Origin: Pocillopora verrucosa
Taxonomy: Eukaryota; Cnidaria; Anthozoa; Scleractinia; Pocilloporidae
Assembly (NCBI RefSeq): GCF_036669915.1
Contig: NC_089312.1
Span: forward strand, 31,753,830-31,817,829
Reading direction: 5' to 3'
DNA length: 64,000 bases
The notes below the pieces were generated by a model. It had not been told where the DNA came from, made no database searches, and saw only the letters and a list, made by a program, of their open reading frames with translations. The stretch's first letter is position 1. Each line of letters begins with the position of its first letter. The position numbers were made by a program, and so were the translations under genes. This document shows positions 56,945-64,000 of this stretch, piece by piece.

Positions 56945-58430
56945 GAAATGTCTCGAGGTGTATCCGGAGGCCTGCAAATGGGATTGTCAATTGGAAAAAA
57001 GATATGAAATATTCACAAGGAGCAGGATTAGTTTAACAGGGTAGGAACAGCCACCTAAATAAAATGCTTTTCTAAATACATTTAAAAGTTTTTTTTTTTG
57101 ACAGGACCTTACATAGAAATAAGGAAAATAACTCCTTTAAATTGTTCAATTGTTGAGATGAGGGCGAACAAGTAGGGGACGAACAAAAAATTTGACGAAA
57201 CCCATTATTGTGGGGTGTCTATTTACTACGATGAGTTTTAACTCATTAATATGGTCTATCATAAAAATTTCTCTTTTTTCGTTAATTTCTATAATTTTCT
57301 GTGGTGCCACTTTGTCTTTTTTTTAAATTGAGTGCACCAGATTCCAATAAAATCTCAACCTCCCTTGGTTTACCAGTTGCCTGATAGTTAACAAGTGTTT
57401 AGTCAAATGAATTCCACCATATCGGAGAACATGCAAAGGTTCTAGTTTGGAAATAATTGCCAACAACAGTTCCACGCATTCTTCGTGTTTCTATGATATT
57501 ATTTCTACAAACTCTCTCTCTTTCTTTCCCTTTAATTCTCGTATTCTACAAACTCTCTATCTCTTTTCCCTTTTATTCTCATATTCTAAAATACAGTGCC
57601 TCTCTGTGGCAACTTTCTGATTGTTTTCAATTTCGATTTGTTCCGAAAAACTGAGGAAAAGACGCAGACACTGCCGTGATATCGCTGCTTCAGATATCAC
57701 CTAGTATCATTATTGATTCTTTCATTCTTCACTAATTTTAAAGGTTTAAGAGTGAATGTCCCTAAAAATCAAAGAAAAATAAAAAAATCGCGGAAATGGT
57801 AAAAAAAAATCGTTTCGTCCCATTTTTTGTCTACAGGTAGCTATAGGTACTACTTAAAGCGAAGTGAGGCTAGTTTGTGTAAATATTCATTTTAACGGAA
57901 ATAAACCGTTGCTAATTGCGTGGTCAAAAATGAGTGCATGCGAGCTCTAAATTATGCAGTTTTCAGGCGGTCCTTGCATGAACTAAAATGCAACAGCAGG
58001 ACATCTCTAGCTATAAATATATACATGTGGTCTTCCATAACCAAGATATAGTGATATTTTTGGTATCGTGTCCTTCCTGACGAAACCACGGGTTAATTAC
58101 CAGTGGACGTGTTCGTCATTTTTAATTCATGCCAAACCCGGCCTTATGTAGTGTGGCAAAAGTGCATGTGGTGGTCTCTCAAAATCTCCAGCAATGCAAT
58201 CACGAGGGCTTATAAAGTGGGTCTTCAAATACATTGTTTCATTTTTCTAGTATCTTCTGCTGTTTTGATATACCAACCAACCAAACTTTGCTAAAATTGT
58301 AAATGGCGCCATATTGAAATGAATAAAATCAACATTGCTATGACACAAGCAAAGCATTGTTTGAGTCGCAGCCGCACCTAGCTTTTTATGTTTGCTTTGA
58401 CATCAATAGTTCCTTACCTTAGAAATATTT
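56945..58430. other. 5' flank of gene F and intergenic DNA
   Basis: Contains CTACAAACTCTCT repeats near 57505-57560 and poly-A/T tracts. No gene was recognised. Confidence 0.35.
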
Positions 58431-58439
58431 TATAGGCCC

Positions 58440-58672
58440 TTGCTATTCCGCTTGGAAGATATTTTCGAAATACTGTCCTTTGCAATTTGGTGTAAAGGGG
58501 GCCGACCGGCTAACTCAATGAAGCCATTGAGCCGGAATGAGTTAAATAAATTTACTCCTTGTCGTCATTTTCTACAGCGTGTCGCAGCCCAGTTACGTTT
58601 AGTCTACTTTGATCCTAATTTTGATTTCTTCGACGTCCCACACAAAAAGGGTCCCGTACAAAACGGCAGGTA
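58440..58672 (+). CDS. Possible exon upstream of the mobile-family relic
   Basis: The open frame ends GGCAG before GTAACG, a usable donor, and carries NELNKFTPCRHFLQRV and YFDPNFDFFDVP. No acceptor or ATG decides its start. It may be a 5' exon of the relic at 59103 onward, or chance. Confidence 0.2.
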
Positions 58673-59899
58673 ACGCTAGGGATTTGCTGGATTTTAATTT
58701 TTCATAGGTTCCTGTCACTCTGCGTGACATATGATAATCTGTCACGTAACGAGATCAACAAACAATTCATTTTGCCTCACATATAAAAATCTAAACAAAT
58801 ATATTGCCATCATGAACGAAAACGATACAACAAAGAAATAGACTTTACAAAATTTCACAAATATAAACCGTACAGTGAAAACCTTATGGAACGCAAATAA
58901 CGATACAATTTTCCCACGGAAAACAAATGTGATCAGTTAACGAAAGTAAACAAAAAACAAAAGCGTAATAATCGTCGGTGAAAAGAATAAAGACAACGGT
59001 TGCTTTAACTCCAGCAGAAAAAGAATGTGTTGTTCTTTACTTGATACTGTAGGTGGCGTTTGTGGTGCAGAGGAAGCCACAAACTTCTTTTACAATTTTC
59101 AGGTGTTGAGGCAGAGATTGAACTTATCTTACCAAGAAGCGGGATTTTCGTGAAGACCGTCAATTTTTCGGAAATGACTGTTTGCCCATTATATCGATAA
59201 AGCCTTGGAATCGGATGGAGAAGAGCTAGTAGATTATGTTCTGTGCCACAGGATGTTTCCTGTCACAAAAAGGAATCTAAAGAAGTACCAGCAGCAGAAA
59301 GGGGAATCACTTTGCAGCACTCACTACAAATTTTTGAACTTACGAAAAACCTCGTACCCGTCGGATCAGGTAGGCGATTACAATAAGTCATGATCTTGTA
59401 AGAATTGACGTCCCTCTAGTTTATTCTCATTTAGTTGTATATAAGGAGGGTACTTAGCGGGAATCACAGACTTCATAACCTAACTTCAAATCGCTTCACT
59501 GTCGCGTAAAACAATGCCAAGTTTATCAGCAAAATTATTTTCATGTCTTTTTAGGATTTTTGCAAATATTTTTACTTCGGAAAACACTGGCGTTCACTCA
59601 ACATTTTCGTCTCTTTCAAAACTTATTCAAAACCAGTGATGGGCTCCTGTCAAAACTAATTAATGGCATAGGGAACGCTCGAATTGAAATATTCACAGAT
59701 CTTAGAATTCCTTCTAACTATGTGGGGAAAAAAGGAAAAGAACGTAAAATACTGACTTGTGACAAGGTTAACTACAGAATGCGTCATCAATTTGGGGTTT
59801 GTGGTGCTTTTTCCTGGGCTAGTGTTGTTCTTTTGCCACATGCAGAGCAATTTAGTCAAGGAGGATGTGTAAGGTAAAAAAGTATAAATTAATTCTTTC

Positions 59900-60530
59900 T
59901 CAAAATATTAAAGGAATTTGTGAGCGATGTCGACAGTCCCTACCAAAAAAAAAAATCAGTTACAATCGCAGAGTTTGGGTGCCACAAGAGGTGTGGAAAA
60001 CATCACAGAAGGTCTAAGTGGTCTAGCCTTGGTGAGTTTCTTCAAACTGTTCATGACTAATTTCCATCCAATATAATTAATAACCTTAACGCATTCTCCG
60101 AATTCTCCCTTCTCCGCCCTTTTCGTGCCTAGGGATTCAACCCAGGTGGGAGAAGGGCGTGTCCAGGTTAACATGCATGCGGCTGTCAAACGCCGCCATT
60201 GCCGCCCGTTAACGACTAGGCAAAACCATACATGGCACAAGAATTGGGTAGGCATGCCCTGCCCAGATGGCAAATCACACTCCAGGATATATCCTAATAA
60301 TAAAGATTTTAAATTATTATATGGCTCATTTTTTTCCAAATGCTCCAAATGGAAAAAAAATCCTGAGAAGTAACTGAATGAAGATATTAGGATAGGTTAT
60401 CAGTCAATTATATTATAAAGTAGAAAATAATTATCGATTATTAACTTCCGTCTTGCATGCGACTTGCGCTTTCATACACGACACCCCGCGATCTCATTTT
60501 GAAACCATCCAAAGCAATGTGTTCACTTTT
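59900..60530. other. Intron of the mobile-family relic
   Basis: Open frames on the minus strand show no domain. TTTTTTCGTCAG at its end is a good acceptor for the exon at 60538. Confidence 0.35.
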
Positions 60531-61644
60531 TCGTCAGGTTGATGAACAAGAGAGTGACTCTGATATTCCTGTCACTTTTGCTGTCACTGTTGGTGATGAA
60601 GCATTGCCAGAAGGTTCCACATCCAGAAAGCAGAGCCTATTTGTTCCGCAAGACGATTCCGAAGAGGATGATGAAAGCTCCAATCCAGACAACGAGTCCC
60701 AGGTGCAGCTAAATCGCTTCTTACAAGTTCGAGACGTCAGTCCAGTATGTCACACGTTATCAGTGCCGTAGAATACAACGCACGAGCGAACTAAACGCAG
60801 ATACTTACGGAAAGCTAAACAATATATTTCTGCAATGCTGGATGTCCTGGCACCTGAAAATTCTCAAGAACTGTGGACGGAGCTTTGTGATCGTCACGCT
60901 GTATGCAGCGAGAGTCAGGTTGTGGTCGAAGGCAGAAGTGAAAAAGAGACGGAGCTTCTTAATGCAATTGCTGAACGCTACTTGAACGCGTAACATTGGA
61001 GCACCAGACAGCAAATACTCTCTTTGACGGCAGACAAGTTATCCCCTAAGGAGATGAGGGAGTTTATTCCAACCGTTACTAGCTATCGCTACAACATTGC
61101 CCGACGCCACACGCCACAGGCTGATATATGGAAGAGCTGCTCCTCTTCCAAACCAGGAGAAAAGGAGAATGAAGATTGAATCTGTAAAATTAGAACATTT
61201 CGTTTCTTTCATAACGAGTCCACACGTTATTCAAGATGTTCCTTTCTGAAATTGTCGACTAGCGAGATCATAAAAACACCCAATGTTGTCAGAACAATGA
61301 TACCAGAGCGTATTGTCCAGCAGTATCAACAACTAACTTTTCAGCATCAGGAGTGGAAGCATTTGATGATTTAGAAAAACTCGTAGACAACCTTGTTGAC
61401 TGTGGCAAGAATCAGCAATGGGCGAGGGAAATTAAGCAGCAACCTCGTTTGTCGAAGCAGTACCTAAAGGGCGACTACAAGGTGGGTGCATATTTTATAA
61501 TTATGCGTTGCCTTCGCAGAAGTGATGTGGTAAACTTCTTTCTAAGATTCACGGCCACCTCTTTCTTTCTCTCCAAGTCTTCTTTATGCTTAATTTATGA
61601 AAAAAACAGTTTACAATTCACTGTAATACGTTTACACGCATGTA

Positions 61645-61891
61645 CACTCGATTGCAAAAACGTTGTCACCTTGAAAGCATAAACCGTGAACGATGAGACC
61701 CGACGGATTTGTGGGTAGTGTTTAAACAATAACCTCATTTCCATCATGATAATCAATAATTTACTATTCTTATTCTTTGCAATAAAAAATACATTGCTGG
61801 AAAAAAAAGTATGCCCAAAGCATACTCGGACGATTTACGTTTACAGTTACAGTTTATGCTTTCAAGGTGTCAACGTTTTTGCAATCGAGTG
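61645..61891. mobile_element. TA-flanked MITE inside an intron of the relic
   Basis: CACTCGATTGCAAAAACGTT... at the left and its complement ...AACGTTTTTGCAATCGAGTG at the right form ~40-bp inverted repeats with one mismatch (GTTG(T/A)CACC). TA dinucleotides abut both ends, the target-site pattern of Tc1/mariner-type elements. 247 bp with no coding content. Confidence 0.75.
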
Positions 61892-64000
61892 TATACAAAG
61901 CTGAGAATCGTTTAAGTAATCTTTTTGAAATGTCGATCATATGTGCATGCGTTGCTTTGCAAATATACACTGAATCAAGCGCTTGTCATTTTACTTTTTA
62001 TTTTAGGTACATGCAGTGGAGGCCTCAGAGGTTCCCGATCATTGTCGAATCTACGCGCTAGGTGACCCAAGCAATGCTGAATTTCGGGGCTCCTGCGAAC
62101 ATCTCCACAATGAGTCATATGAGCAATGTTATGAGTTACAGGAAGTATTATTTACCATAGAAGATGAGTGTTTAAGTGCGCTCTCGTCAGCAGAAGATCA
62201 AGCTGACATGTAGCATACCATCAAGCTGGCAAGGGATGATATCATTAGCTGGAAAGCCCATCAGCTACGTTCAGTCCACCAAGCTGAGGCGAAACATTCA
62301 GTTTTACCCAGACTGGACAGCTGATCGGTGCTGTTAGGCCAGGACTGGGTAATGAAGTATATGCCCCGAAAATATCGAGAGGCACAGTCAGATTGGTTTG
62401 CGAAGCGAGGATTGCCATGGCACATTAGCCTTTCCATAAGACAGTCAGAGGATTCTGAGCACTTTGAATCGCAGACACTTGTTCACGCATTTCAAAGCTG
62501 CGCCCAAGACGGTGTGACTGTCGCTTCGATAATGCTTGACTGCCTCACTACCCTGAAAAAGGAAGTTCCAGAGCTAGAAATGGCTTATTACAAACAAGAT
62601 AACACAGGCTATTATCACAGCGGAAATTCAATCATCTCAGCTAAGCTGGCCAGTGATGCCATGGGAGTGGCTGTTGTAAGAAACGACTTTTCGGACCCTC
62701 AAGGTGGAAAGGGGGTTGTGATCGCAAAGTGGCAACAATCAAGGGAGACGTTGGAAAGTACGTAAACGAAGGCAATGCTGTCATCAACGCTCTACAGTTC
62801 AAAACAGCCATTGAGTCTGACCAAGAAACCACAGGAGTGAAAGTAAGTTATGATGCTGCCAAACCGTCAAGCACCTTTGATATCAAATAGGATGGCATAA
62901 GTATACTCAACAATTTTAAGTACGATGAAAGTGGCGCACGAGTGTGGAGAGCATTCAGTGTGGGTTCCGGTAAAGTATAGGCCAATTTCGAAGGAGTCAA
63001 GAAGCAGCCCGAAAAATTGGAAATCCTAGACTCGCCATCGCAGAATCCAAGTGGCGCACCGACGTTCAAGATTGTGAGACACCGACATATCAAGGAAAAC
63101 TCTGTCAAAGCAGATTTCTCTACTGAAAGCGAAAACCAAGATCAAAGCTGTATTGGGGAATATAAGCCAGATGCCATGCTTTTCCCGTGTCCAAAAGAAG
63201 AATGTGTAAAAGAATACAGTCGCTTTGCAAACCTCCAGACACACCTAGATACTGGAAAACACCAAATGATGCTCGAACAGGAAACTCTCTACGATAAAGC
63301 TAAAAGAGAATATTCTTCCAAGCTAACGGAGGGACGCAGTCGAATACCAAGCGTTCAAGTTGCTGCACAATCAAAGATTGACGGCTTGCCGCCTCTTCCA
63401 ATGGGTTGGGCCCTGAAGACAACTAAGAAAAAGGTGCGTTTTACAAAGAAACAGACCGAATTCTTAACTGACCATTTCAAAAAGGGGAGTATAGTGGACG
63501 GAAAAGCGATCAACAGGAAGTTTCGAAAACCATGAGCCTAGCAAGAGACCAAGCGGAGGGAAGCCGATTTCAACCTAATGAAGTCCTTACGTCGCAGCAG
63601 ATTAGTGGCTTCTTCACCCGTCTTTCAGCAAAGAAGCGATTAAAAGTTACAGCCGCCGGTAACGAAGCAAAAGCTAGTGAAGTATCAGAAGTGGACATGG
63701 AGAGCGTCGTCGAGGACGAAATTTCTGCCGAAGCTGAGAGTCATCTATCTGCAGCGTGTACAAATGTGGTGAGAGATGTGGCTATTCAACATCCGATTGT
63801 ATCTTTCGATCTAAACATCTGCAAACTTGTGCAAAAACGTATACTCACAACTTAAAGAGTGGATAGGTTAAGAGACATGTGCATCGACCTTGGGCTGGAT
63901 ATTTCTGACAGTTCACCTCAGAAGAAGAGAAAGCCATTCATCGCACGACTCACATAGTTAGTCCAGGAGTGTACCTGCTCTTCCAAGTAACTGAGCACTG

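Larger units (their letters stand above)
59103..63995 (+). pseudogene. Decayed copy of a cnidarian multicopy zinc-finger/transposase-like gene
   Basis: A multi-exon gene with many in-frame stops. Exon 59103-59369 reads MTVCPLYR, then a TAA, then SLGIGWRRAS and NLVPVGSG before GTAGGC. From 60538 one frame runs to about 61380 with several stops (SVP-TAG, YLNA-TAA, NEDxx-TGA), including FIPTVTSYRYNIARRHTP and RTMIPERIVQQY. Then EAFDDLEKLVDNLV to DYK|GTGGGT, a MITE-bearing intron, and 62008 onward: EVPDHCRIYALGD, GQDWVMKYMPRKYREAQSDW, YYKQDNTGYYHSGNS and DFSDPQGGKGV, followed by a frameshift near 62722. A C2H2 finger (FPCPKEECVKEYSRF...HLDTGKH) lies at 63175-63270, a frameshift at about 63530, then EVLTSQQISGFFTRL and VQECTCSSK at the end. 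I know this architecture as a repeated uncharacterised cnidarian protein; the D-rich core (DNTGYYHS, DFSDPQ) hints at a DDE-like nuclease. Transposon origin is inference. Confidence 0.6.

Noticed and set aside
59205..59393. Frame starting MESDGEELVDYVLC as the N-terminus of the relic
   Set aside because: The alternative frame (SLGIGWRRAS ... NLVPVGSG) matches the remembered family and ends at the donor in phase, so this frame is a shadow.
59956..60348. 130-codon minus-strand frame
   Set aside because: No domain or splice evidence; it lies in an intron of the plus-strand relic.

Overview
The window is eukaryotic, intron-rich and AT-rich, and looks like nuclear DNA of an anthozoan cnidarian, most likely a stony coral. 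Support for this comes from exons of 60-460 bp with GT-AG borders, TATA boxes and AATAAA signals, a very high load of short palindromic elements, tRNA-derived SINE ends, a Penelope-like retroelement tail, and a decayed multi-exon gene family that I recognise from cnidarian genomes. The species call is inference; nothing here identifies a genus.

Layout. 0.6-2.4 kb: a minus-strand HECT E3-ligase-like gene with a broken HECT exon. 3.1-14.9 kb: exons of an unrecognised plus-strand gene with one apparent base insertion; a minus-strand Ig receptor gene (4.4-7.4 kb) sits in its long intron. 15-18.8 kb: repeats only. 18.8-20.0 kb: secreted fibrinogen-like (FReD) gene A, minus strand. 20-27.5 kb: repeat-rich, with two inverted 60-bp tandem arrays. 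27.5-32.2 kb: FReD gene B, minus strand, with a coiled coil. 34.7 and 37.4 kb: broken FReD and Ig copies. 40.1-42.2 kb: FReD gene C, plus strand. 42.7-43.3 kb: a large palindromic element. 45.0-47.6 kb and 54.0-56.9 kb: two further Ig membrane receptor genes, minus strand. 59.1-64.0 kb: a decayed, probably mobile, zinc-finger gene family member with another short element inserted in one intron.

The main point of interest is a mixed cluster of three secreted FReD proteins and three Ig receptor genes, plus one dead copy of each. The three Ig genes share a 324-nt first Ig exon with the same six-cysteine plan, preceded by a signal-peptide exon ending in a C-N-S-K motif. Splice phase is 1 at most of their borders, which suits exon shuffling. 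Such a cluster suits innate recognition or allorecognition, and the secreted FReDs could be ligands or soluble partners of the receptors. That functional link is inference from co-location only. Exon models were built by eye from splice signals, phase and homology and have no transcript support here.
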